This document shows, one piece after another, positions 53,161 to 63,391 of a DNA stretch of 64,000 nucleotides (the first letter of the stretch is position 1; each line of letters opens with the position of its first letter). The position numbers and the translations under genes were made by a program. The notes beneath the pieces are model-generated. The model worked only from the letters and a program-made list of their open reading frames with translations, did no database searches and was not told the DNA's origin. This DNA comes from Kalaharituber pfeilii (taxonomy: Eukaryota; Ascomycota; Pezizomycetes; Pezizales; Pezizaceae): assembly GCA_015179045.1 (NCBI GenBank), contig WHUZ01000074.1, positions 1-64,000 on the forward strand. The letters run 5' to 3'.

Positions 53161-54440
53161 TGATGTAGATTTTCAATAGGGTGCCTGGTGTCGAGAGTAT
53201 GTACTTGTAAGCCATGCAACGCTTTTTTTTTTTTCCCTTTTATTTATTTATTTTTTTTTATTTCTATTTCCCCCACCCAACAAAGTCTACCCTATATTCA
53301 TTGCATATCATAGTTGCCGCGCGCGCGCAGGGGGCCGGGGGGGCGGGGGTACATACAGTATATCCGAAGAACTGTACCTACCTTACCACATGCCCTATCT
53401 ATCTATATTTGCCAGGATTGCATACCTTTAAACACCCACCCACATGCGATTCTATCTTATCTTAATCTTATCTTATTTTTTTTTTTTTTTTTTTTTGGTC
53501 ATGTAGATTTCAATGGGGTTACTTGTAACGCCATTTTTTTCTTTTTTTTCCCTTCTATTTTTCCTTCTATTTTTCTTGTTATTTTTTCCTTTTATTTCTA
53601 TTTTCCCTCAACAAACTTTACCCTATCATATGTTCATTACATCGTTGCGGGGGGGGGCCAGGGGGGCGGGGGTACACACAGTATATCCCAAGAACTGTAC
53701 CTTACTACATGCCCTATCTATCTACATTTGCCAGGATGCATATCTGTAAAGTTTAAACACCCACCCACATGCGATTTTATTTTATCTTATCTTAATCTTA
53801 TCTTATTTTTATTTTTATTTTTTTGGGTGATGTAGATTCATAATGGGTTACTTGTAAGCCATGCAACGCTATTTTTACTTTTTTTTCTTTTCTTTTTTTT
53901 TTTTTTTATTTCTCTTTTCCCTCAACAAACTTTACCCTAGGGTCCATTGCATCGTTGCCGCGCGCGCGCGGGGGGGGGGGAGGGGGGGGCCGGGGGCGGG
54001 GGTACATACGGAGTACATGCCGTATCTATCTATATTTGCCAGGATTGCATATCTTTAAAGTTTAAACACCCACCCACATGCGATTTTATCTTATCTTATT
54101 TTTTTATTTTTTATTTTTTGGTGGTGTAGATTTCAATGGGGTACTTGTAAGCCATGCAACACTATTTTTCTTTTTCCTTTTATTCTTTCTCTTTTTTATT
54201 TCTCTTTCCCCACCCAACAAAACTTTACCCTATATTAAATTCATTACATCGTTGCCGCGGGGGGGGGGTCGGGGGGCCGGGGGTACACACAGTATATCCG
54301 AAGAACTGTACCTTACTACATGCCCTTATCTATCTATATTTGCCAGGATTGCATATCTTTAAAGTTTAAACGCCCACCCACATGCGATTCTATCTTATCT
54401 TATTTTATTTTATTTTTATTTTTATTGTATTGTTTTTTTT
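53161..54440 (+). repeat. Tandem array of four about 295-340-bp units downstream of the LysM gene
   Basis: Units start (A)TGTAGATT(T)CAATGGGGT at about 53,163, 53,501, 53,830 and 54,124. Each has CTTGTAAGCCATGCAACGC, a T-rich tract, CAACAAACTTTACCCTA, a GCGCGCGCGGGGGG tract, CATGCCCTATCTATCTATATTTGCCAGGA and CACCCACCCACATGCGATT. Unit 1 overlaps the probable 3' UTR of the LysM gene, 55 nt after its stop. Confidence 0.85.
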
Positions 54441-54660
54441 TTGTCCTGGTTCCAAGGCCAAAGTAAGCAAGGAAGTAAGTAAGTAAGTACATACCGTAGA
54501 GGAGGAGGAGGAGGAGGAGGAGGAGGAGGAAAAGTGGGACTTGAATAGAGTAGACTTGAATAGACTTGACTTGAGTTGACTTGACTTGACTTGAACTAGA
54601 GAGAGAGAGAGAAAGGGAGGAAGAAGGAGCAAAAAACAGCTTTTTCTTCAAACGTTTGGA
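54441..54660. repeat. Cluster of simple repeats
   Basis: (AAGT)n at 54,470-54,490, (GAG)n about 33 bp at 54,499-54,532, (ACTTG)n at 54,555-54,595 and (GA)n at 54,598-54,612. Confidence 0.85.
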
Positions 54661-55371
54661 AACGAGAGATGATGGTGATGATGATGATCCCCACCCCCTT
54701 CCTTTTCCCAGTACCATTCTATAAGAGTTAGTTCACCGGACCTTCCGGAACTTCCGGCGTGGAATGCCATGATTATGATCCCAAGACGGGGGTTTGCGGA
54801 TAGTATGATAGAGTATATTGTGTGGGGAAAAAAAAAAAAGGGCTTGGAAATGGGGAAATGGGGGGGGGGTCGTTCTTGGCGATGTGTGTGGTGTGTGTGT
54901 GTGGATATGGCGATGGGTGGGGGATAAGAGATGTGTGAGGGGTGGGGGGGGTTAAAGGGAATTGTTAGGGTTAGTGGGTCTATCCGCGAAGGGGGGGATA
55001 TCGAACCTGTAAAAAAGCTGCTATATAGTGACAATTTCGGCCTTGATCAATCAAAACTGACAGCTACATACAGTCTGGGCAATGAAAAAACATGGGGTTG
55101 GGGGCATGGCCGGCATGAGTCAGTCACTCAGAAGCGGTAAAAGACAGTGTGCACTCGTGGTACGGGGGGGGAGATTTTCGGAATAACAGCCGCCACCACC
55201 GTGAAACCTCGGAGAAAAAAAAAAACAGTCAGGGGGGGGGGCCGGAAAGCTATATCATAGAGATCAATAGCTAGTCTATAGCTGTCACCGTATGGGGGGT
55301 GGGGATAACTGTTGACGGGAAACTGCTGGGGGGGGGGGGGGTCTGTTAACGTAGCATAGAATTTTTATTTA
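54661..55371. other. Interval with long homopolymers, no gene seen
   Basis: Many G-runs of 8-14 and a (GT)n stretch. No coding frame or transposon match. Confidence 0.45.
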
Positions 55372-56570
55372 TTTATTTATTTACTTTTTATTTATTCAAT
55401 TTCAGCGTAACCCCCACCCCGCGTGCAGCTATCCGCCAACGGCAGGCAGGCAGGCAGGGTGTCTCTGGAACCAAAGTTCCGGAGACAGGCACCTGGCAGT
55501 TGCAAACTACCCCTACCTACAAAGTCGCGTCGCGTCCCCCTGGAAATACTAAAAACACACACACAATCGATAAACTATGATCTTTGGTGATGTGTGGAGG
55601 AAAAAAAACACACACAACGCGAAAAGCCCAAGAGAAACAATCAAGCAAGCAACGAAATACTCAAATATTCCCCCCCCCCCGCAGAAAAAATCAAAGCAGT
55701 CATATCCCCATCTCCGTCCCCCTTCAACCCCTTTCTGGTCGAGTCATACAAGGCACGACGAGTGGTAAACCATTTTTTGCCTGATACTGTAACCTTCCGC
55801 TGGTGTTTTTGACTATTCTGTCAGAATTCTACCTCCCCCCCCCCCCACCCCCCCGCTCCAGGTAGATAACACACAATCGAGCTAGTCTTTTCTTTCCCTC
55901 CCTCCCTCCCTCCCTCCCTCCTTTTTTTTTTTTCTTTTTCCCACCAACCCATTCTTGCCGCAACAATTCTTCCCCCCATCCATGGGTTTCGCCCCCTTTT
56001 TCCATCCAACTCTCTAACTTTTCTTCGTCACCCCGCTATGACCATGCACTACAAACTGCCCCGGCCCAGATTGCGGGAGCCCCTTTCCTTTCTGGGATGT
56101 TCTTGCCTTTTCAGAGATGATGTTGGAGGCTTCTTGTTTCTGCTTGGGGGGGGGGTTGGTACTGGACTCCCCCTTGCCGCGTTTTTTGGATTGAGGAGCG
56201 GGTGGGACCTTGTTCGATGGAGCGTGGGTTGGGTTTTTTGTGCTGGGGGGGGTGTATGTTTGGTGAAATGCTTTGAGAGACGAATTGCTGCATATCACCA
56301 GCGGAGGTATTGTCTCTGGCTCGGTCTGTGTTTCCCCCCCCTCCTTTTTGCCTATAAACTTCGCTGTTGTGGCAGCATAGTTCTTTGCAACGTTCCGCTT
56401 TCGCTGCTGCTGCTGCGAGTAAAAATCTATGCGCTGGTGTGCAAAGTCCGAGATAGCCTAGGAACAAGTCTGTTGGCTCGAAGTTTTGGTCTTTTTCATG
56501 ACATTTCTGGAATATGAACAATGATATCTCCCACTGCCTCAAGCATGCAGGTCATATTAACTCCACCGAG
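55372..56570 (-). mobile_element. Family B half-LINE, lacking the hAT insertion
   Basis: In minus sense: ORF1 part (NMTCMLEAVGDIIVHI, FEPTDLFLGYLGL, linker), then the domain region VVHGHSGVTKKS ..., 3' UTR, tail. It is the sister of 12,504-14,890. At 56,091-56,104 it reads GCCCCTTTCCTTTCTGGGATG uninterrupted where the sister has the hAT element, i.e. an empty site. Throughout, short runs are longer than in the sister, breaking the frame many times. Confidence 0.82.
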
Positions 56571-56579
56571 ATTGACTGA

Positions 56580-56617
56580 ATTTTTTTTTTCTTTTAATAT
56601 CATTGATCGCGTGCATT
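56580..56617 (-). mobile_element. 38-bp family A tail insertion
   Basis: A 10-bp duplication GATTGACTGA flanks it (56,570-56,579 and 56,618-56,627). In minus sense the insert is TGCACGCGATCAATGATATTAAAAG plus poly(A), i.e. only the 3' strand of the outer hairpin stem and the terminal sequence. Confidence 0.82.
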
Positions 56618-56627
56618 GATTGACTGA

Positions 56628-56819
56628 GGTAGCATAGATAGCAATCACAATATATAGTAGGCACGCAGGATTGGCTATAAGAAGGGCCAGCAAGAGCTGC
56701 TCTCTCCAAGGTCAAGCACCTTAGTTACACTCTCATATTTACTACATCATCGTAACAGGTATAGGTAGCCGCCTGGAGTTGGAATTATGCATATCTATTT
56801 CAAGACTCTTCAAAGCATT
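56628..56819. other. Short non-coding interval downstream of the F-box gene
   Basis: No feature seen. It should contain the F-box gene's 3' UTR. Confidence 0.35.
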
Positions 56820-58491
56820 TTAATAATCCGTAGTCTGCACCCTGATGACTCCGTCCTTCCCAACGCCCTCCCTCAATATCTCCATGAGCGAATCCGGTAT
56901 CTCCCACCGCGCGTCTTCCTGCACTGAAATCATCCACCGGTTCTTGGCCTCGTCGCCCGGCTCGTAGTTGTCGTATTCCGCGCACGGGAGGCCGGCGCGG
57001 ACCCACTCTGCCTCCAGACGGCCGTAGCCGGTGGACGCAATTTTGAACTGGAAGTTGTGCAGCTTCGGCATGCGGGTGACGGCGCGCGCGAAGGAGCGGG
57101 CGAGGGAGTTGAAGGTGGCTGGGGAGAGCATGGTGCGGAATTGGTCGTCGCGTGCCTGGCCTTTGAGGCGCGCCTCGCGATGCGAGTTTAGGTGGTCGGG
57201 TTGGGAGGAGTCTGAGTCGCCGTCGCTGGGTGAGGAATCGTAGTCGTCGCCGTCGACGTCGTCGTCGTCGGAGGGCGTGGTCGGGGTGGCGCTTGGGTCG
57301 CGTTCGTAGTACCAGCCGCCGGTGGGCGTGCAGCAGTGGGCGACGACTTCGATGTACTCGAGGGAGGGCCAGAAGGGCGAGTCGGGTTTGATGGTGGAGA
57401 CGTCTTTGTCGGGCCAGAACAGGGACGGGGAGAGAACAAAGTCGTTGTAGTGGCCGACGGCGAAGGATTTCAGGGTCGGGAGCTGCGATAGGGCATTCAG
57501 GGTCAGGCAAAGGTGATCGGTAGTTGGAGAGGAAGGATGCAATGCGCTGGGGACAGGGTAGCCGTGGTCGGTGGGTGTCTCCATGGTAAATTCAAGGGAG
57601 AACTCTGTGAGGGCCGGGCCGGATAGGTGTAGGGAGGTCAGCGCTTGAGCAAAGTCTGCAGTGAGACGCGGTCAGCGAGTGGCACCGCCAATGGGGAGGG
57701 GGAAGGAACCTACCGTAACGCTGCTGCTGCCTCACAGCGGGGTACCGCCACTCGTTGTCGTTCAGCGCCAGATCGAGCTTCTGCAGCCGCGGGAAGCACT
57801 TTGCGATCGCGACGGCCGACGCGCCCTCCATGCGTCGCATGAAGAACTCTGCGCTAAAGTTGGTTACGCGAGGCACAGTTGGCAGCGGGTTCTGGTCGAG
57901 GCCCACGAGCCGCAGGTACGAGCGCCTGTAGCGGTGCTCGCCAAAGTCGTCCGCCTCGTAGTCGCGAGGCTCGCCCTCCGGCTGCTCCCATCTGTACCTG
58001 TCCATGGGCGCTCTAGCGCCGTCAAGGATCAGAGAAAGCGCGGGCAGGCCGGCAGAGTCTTGCGCCGAGCAGTCCTGGTCCCACGCGGCGAGAATCTCCA
58101 AGATGCGGCGCACGGCGTCCGTGAGCGCCGCGTCATTCGCGGCCCTGTCCTTTGCGCGCTCGAACCTGCGCCGGTCGCGCGTGCTGTAGCCGGGGAGGAT
58201 GGTGACCATCGAGAGCGACCGCAGCGCGTCGCGCCGGTGCCGGTTGCCGCGCGAGAAGATGCGGTCGAGGGTGTGAAGCTCGGTGCTGGGCACGTTGCGG
58301 AGGTACTGGAACGTGAAGGACTCGACGACGGGCTGCCATTGCCGGCAGACGGCGGCGTAGGCGGCGAGCGGGAGCGTGCGGCGGTCGGTGGCGAGCGTGG
58401 GCTGTGCGAGGCGGCGGAGGTGGGAGAAGATCATGGAGAGGAGCTCGGGCGGGAGGGAGAGAATGTGTCCGCGCGGATGATCGGTGGACAT
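56820..58491 (-). CDS. F-box domain protein, 537 aa
   Basis: Two exons (58491-57714 and 57655-56820) are joined across a 58-nt intron with GTAGGT donor and CTGACC branch-like site; phase agrees. Residues about 8-60 form an F-box (HILSLPPELLSMIFSHL ... LAAYAAVCRQWQPVVESFTF), followed by a leucine-rich, irregular region (CFPRLQKLDLALND, LTSLHLSGPALTEFSLEF, LSQLPTLKSF) and an acidic patch (SDDDDVDGDD, near 380-400). The layout is that of fungal F-box proteins that give substrate choice to SCF ubiquitin ligases through Skp1. The substrate is unknown. Ser/Asp-rich loops suggest a disordered insert. Confidence 0.85.
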
Positions 58492-58666
58492 TGTGAGGGG
58501 GTCGGGGGTGGGTGAGTTGGGGAAACCTATGTTGGGTAGATGGAGGTGGTGGGGTGGGCGGGTAGAGGGGTGGGTTTGGAGTGGGGGATCGAACTTGATG
58601 TGATGGTGGTTGCGCTGGCAGTCTCTCGTAGATTTAGTGTGTGTTGTGGTTGTGAGGAGCGTTGTC
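58492..58666 (-). promoter_or_regulatory. Upstream region of the F-box gene
   Basis: About 175 bp between the start codon and a family B insertion. No clear TATA box seen. The insertion may have separated upstream elements. Confidence 0.35.
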
Positions 58667-58854
58667 GAAGGTGTGGAGAGAGATATATAGGGGAGCCTGC
58701 CAGATGCGGAAACCGGACGAACGGTCCGGAAGTTGCTGGGATCAGGCTTTAGAAGTAGATAAAAATTTCTTTGTTAAGCCTGTCTCCGGGCTTCTGCCAT
58801 GGCTTGGCGCTGCAAGCGGGGTTACGTGATTAAAAAAAAAGAAAAAAAAAAAAA
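58667..58854 (+). mobile_element. Family B LINE end upstream of the F-box gene
   Basis: GGAGCGTTGTCG / GGAGTGTTGTCG flank it (about 58,655 and 58,855). The insert carries the last ORF2 region (CAGATGCGGAAACC, GAACGGTCCGGAAG), a shortened tail (GCCTGTCTCCGGGCTTCTGCCATGGC ... AAGCGGGGTTACGTGATT) and a mixed A-run. Confidence 0.75.
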
Positions 58855-59090
58855 AGGAGTGTTGTCGTGGAGTAGCATTTGCTATTAGAGACCTTTCGCA
58901 ACAAAGCTCTAGAGCTTCCCAAATGCCGAGAAACCAAGTTGTCGACAACTGTAAGCTCTAGAGTGCCAAAAGACCTTTCGCATGAGCTCTAGAGCTTCCG
59001 CACAAACTGTACAGCAACGCCAAAAAAGGAGGTACCGGTCATTATGCGCTTTACTTTACACCTGCTGATTGAGCGCCAGCAACAGGGCTG
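58855..59090. repeat. CTCTAGAGC palindrome cluster
   Basis: AGCTCTAGAGCTT-like palindromes recur at about 58,905, 58,952, 58,984 and again near 59,412. Related sequence (GGAGCTCTAGAGCTCCG with TTGCGAAAGGT) is at about 33,960-33,990. Probably ends of a small inverted-repeat element. Confidence 0.45.
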
Positions 59091-59101
59091 AGATTCCCCC
59101 C

Positions 59102-59164
59102 GCCTTTTTTTTTTTTTTTAATATCACGTGACCCCACTTGCAGCTGTTCGCCATGGCAGGACTA
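59102..59164 (-). mobile_element. Hairpin-only micro-insertion, family B (63 bp)
   Basis: An 11-bp duplication AGATTCCCCCC flanks it (59,091-59,101 and 59,165-59,175). In minus sense the insert starts AGTCCTGCCATGGCGAACAG and ends AGTGGGGTCACGTGATATT plus poly(A). Confidence 0.9.
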
Positions 59165-59175
59165 GATTCCCCCCT

Positions 59176-59645
59176 TATACTTGAGTATTTGCTTCGTTTT
59201 CCTACTCCAAAGCCTATTAGTTCATTATTTAGGCTTTTACAATTCTCAAGATACCTTCAGCCTTACCATAGCTATTGTAGTTGTTGAGATATTTGCAGCG
59301 AAAGTTGTAGAGCTTTAATCAGGGCGTGGAGCTTTTCGCTGGAGCTTCATGAAGCTCCAGAGCTTTAGCTGCGCCACACCTCGTTGACTAGCAGGGGGTA
59401 CAGCAGGGGTCGGGAAGCTCTAGAGCTTGTTGCGAAAGGTGTCTAACACCAACGTGGGCGGGGGGCTCTTAGCGCGGGCGCCGCACTCTTGCCGAATGGC
59501 AATTGTGGCTGGTGCCTTGGCACTGCCGACCGCACCTCAGGACTATGTAGCAAGAGCCCAAGGTTTATGCAAGGACTTACAAAAATTGCGACCGGAAGAA
59601 GCATACTGGCACTCTCATACTAGCACTAAGACTGGGGACGAGGCT
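59176..59645. other. Interval without a supported gene
   Basis: Contains CTCTAGAGCTT palindromes near 59,410 and one 90-codon frame that ends in the micro-insertion's poly(T). Not called. Confidence 0.35.
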
Positions 59646-59655
59646 AGCACTAAGG

Positions 59656-59721
59656 TATCTTTTTTTTTTTTCATTTCACGTACCGTACCCGTACCGTAAC
59701 CCCGCTTGCAGCTGGCAGGGC
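59656..59721 (-). mobile_element. Hairpin-only micro-insertion, family B (66 bp)
   Basis: A 10-bp duplication AGCACTAAGG flanks it (59,646-59,655 and 59,722-59,731). In minus sense it starts GCCCTGCCAGCTGCAAGCGGGG, with a GTACCGTACC slippage repeat before the A-run. Confidence 0.88.
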
Positions 59722-59742
59722 AGCACTAAGGGATTCAGATAC

Positions 59743-60356
59743 TAGTGGTTGTCACTGAATAATTGAGAATGGTTACCACACTTTACTATACTTTACTATA
59801 CTTGACTGAGGCGTTTTTAGTACCTTGGCCCCTTCGTTCATTATTGGCCCATTGGATGGTGGCGCAACTTACCAGCATAAATTCTTTTACCAGTCAAAAT
59901 CGACTGGTAAACAGTTCTGGTAAGTAGAGCTCAGTTAGTAACCTACTTTGCTGCATACACCCACAACATTTCGCACCATATGCAGCATCTGCGTATACAC
60001 ATCTCGATTCGCATCAACCTTCAGCATGCATCTACAACCACAAACAATGCAAACATATCCTATTCATATTTATGTCTTCTTTATGGGTCAATTCACCCTA
60101 AAACATTGTATTGACATAAGAAGTGTATCTTTGGCAATTTCCTCCAAATCTGAGTTGGAGTCTGCATCTGAATCAAGAACCATGAGCATCATGATAGCTT
60201 TTACATGCGTGGATGTGTAGGGCGTTTAGTCGTGGTAATTCATTTTACTTACCAATAAATTTCGCAGGGTTAAAAGGGGTACCTCACGGTTCCTGCCTAG
60301 TTTGGTTGGCGTGTTTTCTCTGATAACTTCTGGTAATTATTCAGTGACAACCACTA
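59743..60356. mobile_element. hAT-like MITE, about 614 bp
   Basis: Inverted ends TAGTGGTTGTCACTGAATAATT (59,743) and AATTATTCAGTGACAACCACTA (60,356). The TAGTG start fits hAT. The flanking 8-mers are not a clean match, so the target duplication is uncertain. A GGTAAACAGTTCTGGTAA-type patch lies inside; no gene. Confidence 0.6.
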
Positions 60357-60514
60357 CTAATAACTGAGACTCCTATGCAACTATAGGCTTAGATAAATAA
60401 TACATACTTTATCTCCACATTTCAAATGGAACCAAAAAAGGTCCTTTTTAGAACTAAGTACATCTTTTTTTTTTTTTTTTTGGATTATATAAGTTTGCGG
60501 TTTTTTTTTTTCAG
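60357..60514. other. Short unassigned interval
   Basis: T-rich runs only. Confidence 0.3.
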
Positions 60515-60950
60515 AAAAATATCATTACTCACATGCCGCCCGTCTAGCTATAGAGAGGTTAAATACATAGGAAAGTAATGAAAATCCCCACTGCCAACCA
60601 CCATTGATAACGTAAGGTTAAATATAATGAAAGTCGAGCTTCAGGATGAATCACGCCCTTCCCGCCCATACTAGCATCTCCACTAACGAGTCTCCCTCCT
60701 CCTCTTTCGCCGCCGGGGGTTCTCTCCCGGCCCCCTGGCCATTTCTGTCTCCAAACTCGGCGCTCTTCCCAGATGTGAGTTGATGTCTCTTCCCCTTCTC
60801 CGCACCATCGGCACTCCGGGTTGTCGATCTTGTGAGTTTGCGGATAGGACAGGGTGTCGGTAAATGGTGGGACCTCTTTATTACCCGAAGCCATTAGATT
60901 GTGGGCCGGATCATCTATGCTATGTTCCGATCTAAATGTATATGAATTCA
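60515..60950 (-). mobile_element. Family A LINE ORF2 end
   Basis: Tail in reverse (ATCATTACTCACATGCCGCCC), 3' UTR, and a minus-strand C-terminus HKIDNPECRWCGEGEETSTHI with a Gly/Arg/Pro-rich stretch. ORF2 frame broken near 60,660. Confidence 0.65.
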
Positions 60951-61063
60951 CTGTGGCGCTGCAAGGGAACGAAAAGCAGACGGGACGTCAACTGTGCAGG
61001 CAATGGGATCTTGATCAGTCTCTATTGTGTCCTGCCCAACTACTGTATAACCACTTTTAGGGC
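60951..61063. other. Short unassigned interval
   Basis: No feature seen. Confidence 0.3.
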
Positions 61064-61072
61064 CTTCATCAG

Positions 61073-62341
61073 CGGAACCTCTCCGGACAGGCAGATTATG
61101 CCTGCCGCTCCCGGACCTCATCAGACGATAAACTTTACGCCATGACACTGTGACACAGGTACCAACATTGTGGGGTAGGTAGATCAAATGTTGGTACTTG
61201 TTACCAGCATTTAGTGATGCAAAATAGAGGCTGGGCAGAGTCCGTGCGAGAGGTCAGTGACCTGGTGTGGCAACAGGGTATCTTCTCTGTTGAGAGGACA
61301 GTTTTGTAGGGAAAACAGCAGCGTTTCTCTTGGGGGCCTTGGTAAATAGCAATGTAGCTACAGCCTTTCAACCAACGCATGCTATTACAGCAACAAATGG
61401 TGGTAATGAGTAGTATTACTTACTGTACCAATACACGCTTCCATGTCACAACAAGCTTGGACCATTGTTTGAATTGCAGACACCAATTCCAATCACTTTA
61501 ATTCATCCTAGATGGCTATTAACCTATTAACTACATCAACCGAACCTACAGCGTCAATGTCTCAAGCTGCCGGATTGTGATCATTGAATATTGACTCATG
61601 GCCAAACGGCGCCAGCTGGATTCTCAACTTCACATAATGTAGTGAGGTAACCTATTTTTTTTTTTTGTCTCTGCGATAGGATTGTAGCTTGTATGCGGAA
61701 CAAAATTATTTAAACAGAGCAATGTCATGCCAATCTTTCTAGCGAGGAATTCAAACCTGTAAAGCAGCGTAGCTCATCCAGCAGTTTCAAAATTGTGAGG
61801 CTTTGCAGGATATCCTGAACCTTTTACTACATACACCTGCACCTCAATTGCACACCCTCAAAATGCTCTGCACTGCAAATGAATAAGCTCTTGTGCATCT
61901 GGAGTAGTGTACTCCAAATGTAACATCCTACGAGCACAGACAGCGCAAGGCGAAGCCTACCAGCAGTGACCGGAACTGATGAGCAAGTAATATGACAGAG
62001 TGAGGTACTACAGGAAACCCAAAATTTCATTTTTGTTTCTTCATCTGCTCATTAATTCAGATCTATTTTTCCATTTTTTATTTTTTACTTAATTGAGTAA
62101 TCATGCATTCAAACTAGTAGATCACAGCATGGGCCGACATTTGGTAGCCAGTGGGCACAGTACGCACTTACGTCACTAGTCCACTTTAAAACTTGTCTTG
62201 TCTTGCCATATGCCTGTACCAACAACTGATCATACCTACCCCACAATGTTGGTACCTGTGTCACAGTGTCATGGCGTAAAGTTTATCGTCTGATGAGGTT
62301 CGGGAGCGGCAGGCAGAATCTGCCTGTCCGGAGAGGTTCCG
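61073..62341. mobile_element. Mutator-like non-autonomous element with 9-bp target duplication
   Basis: Inverted ends of about 110-130 bp start CGGAACCTCTCCGGACAGGCAG and end GAGGTTCCG. They share CCTCATCAGACGATAAACTTTACGCC and GACACTGTGACACAGGTACC. A perfect 9-bp duplication CTTCATCAG flanks it (61,064-61,072 and 62,342-62,350). CTCTCCGGACAG recalls the end of the MULE at 19,511 (GTCTCCGGACAG). The interior shows no transposase. Confidence 0.88.
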
Positions 62342-62518
62342 CTTCATCAGGCCGTTTCCTTTATCTCGTTTTCCTCTGCGCGACTCATATGTATCCCATC
62401 GATATTGGTTTCCTCTGATGCGTAGAGTCCCTTGTATTTCACTAGTCCCATCTGTGCACTATAGGTAAATATCAACTGAACTAGTTGCCTTTCCCTCCTT
62501 CCTCGCTTATTTCAACAG

Positions 62519-62890
62519 TTCTAACGGCGGATCGCGGTCGGGGCCCGTGATCTACGGAGCGCAGGCAGGCGGCGGTTCAGCAGACAGTGATTCCACATGT
62601 ATCTAGTTACCTCTTTTTCTTTCATTTCTAATAAACCCTCGCCATAGCCCATAGGGCGGCATGCGAGTGTTGATATTAGAAAAAAAAAAAAAAAAGTGAT
62701 TCAGCAGACAGCGGTTCAGCAGGTCATGACGTTCAGCACAGCAGGAAAACAATCTTACTTAGTGAAAACTAAATACAAGAGGTGGCGTGAAGAGAAGGCC
62801 GAATTCTACCGAATACCTCCGATGTGCCGGAATGCTTGTCAAAACATCTTAGCATGGTTCCGATTGTCCGTCAGCTGTTATTCCCGTTAC
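62519..62890. mobile_element. Solo LTR, second copy, 5-bp target duplication
   Basis: It begins TTCTAACGGCGG and ends CCCGTTAC, with AACAG on both sides (62,514-62,518 and 62,891-62,895). Shares GGGCCCGTG, GATCTACGGAGCGCAGGCAGG and ACTAAATACAAGAGGT with the LTR at 38,097. A family A tail interrupts it. Confidence 0.82.
62594..62694 (+). mobile_element. Family A tail insertion in the solo LTR (101 bp)
   Basis: An 8-bp duplication AGTGATTC flanks it (62,586-62,593 and 62,695-62,702). It contains CACATGTATCTAGTT of the half-LINE 3' UTR, then tail and poly(A). The 3' UTR type shows it came from the ORF1-only form. Confidence 0.88.
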
Positions 62891-63391
62891 AACAGTGATC
62901 GAACCCCAGTGATATCTAACAAGCCCAATTCATGACATCTCCAACAACCTCCGAACATTCCCTAATCTCTGCGCCATGGCTATTCCATAAACAATTATTG
63001 CTGAAGTGGTACGTTGTTGTTTTCGGCTTGTGTTGAAAGGAGCTTGCATCTTGCAGTAGAAGTTGCCCTGGGGATGCTAGCCTTTTCCTTTCGGACAGGA
63101 CAGGCAGGTGGACCTCTCTTCTTAACATCGCTGGGTGGCTGGCCTGAACTGTGGGGGTGATGTGGAGGCTTGAGCAGCTGCTTCTGCATATGAGGGCTGC
63201 TCGGTTTGCGTATCCGCATCATGCGTAGGTGTGTAGATTGTGTCATCATAGTATTGTCTAGCATAACGTCCAGACCTACGTTGAAGAGCTTTACTTATCG
63301 AGTTTGCACAACTTAGCGGGTCCGATTTTGAGGGACTGCTGTTTCCTCCAGTCGACTCTAAGAGGGCAGAAGAGTCATCAATCTAGCAGGT

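Larger units (their letters stand above)
62351..63260 (-). mobile_element. Old family A ORF1 relic, split by a solo LTR
   Basis: The minus sense reads ORF1-like residues on both sides of the LTR: before it (62,360-62,510), codons resembling VQLIFTYS... and a YD-rich end; after it (62,892-63,060), IIVYGIAMAQRLGNVRRL, the GIALRKDLGKVRRW equivalent. Many stops. Confidence 0.6.

Noticed and set aside
53314..53835. 173-codon Phe-rich frame in the tandem array
   Set aside because: It is a translation of T-runs and repeat units; the same nonsense recurs in every unit.
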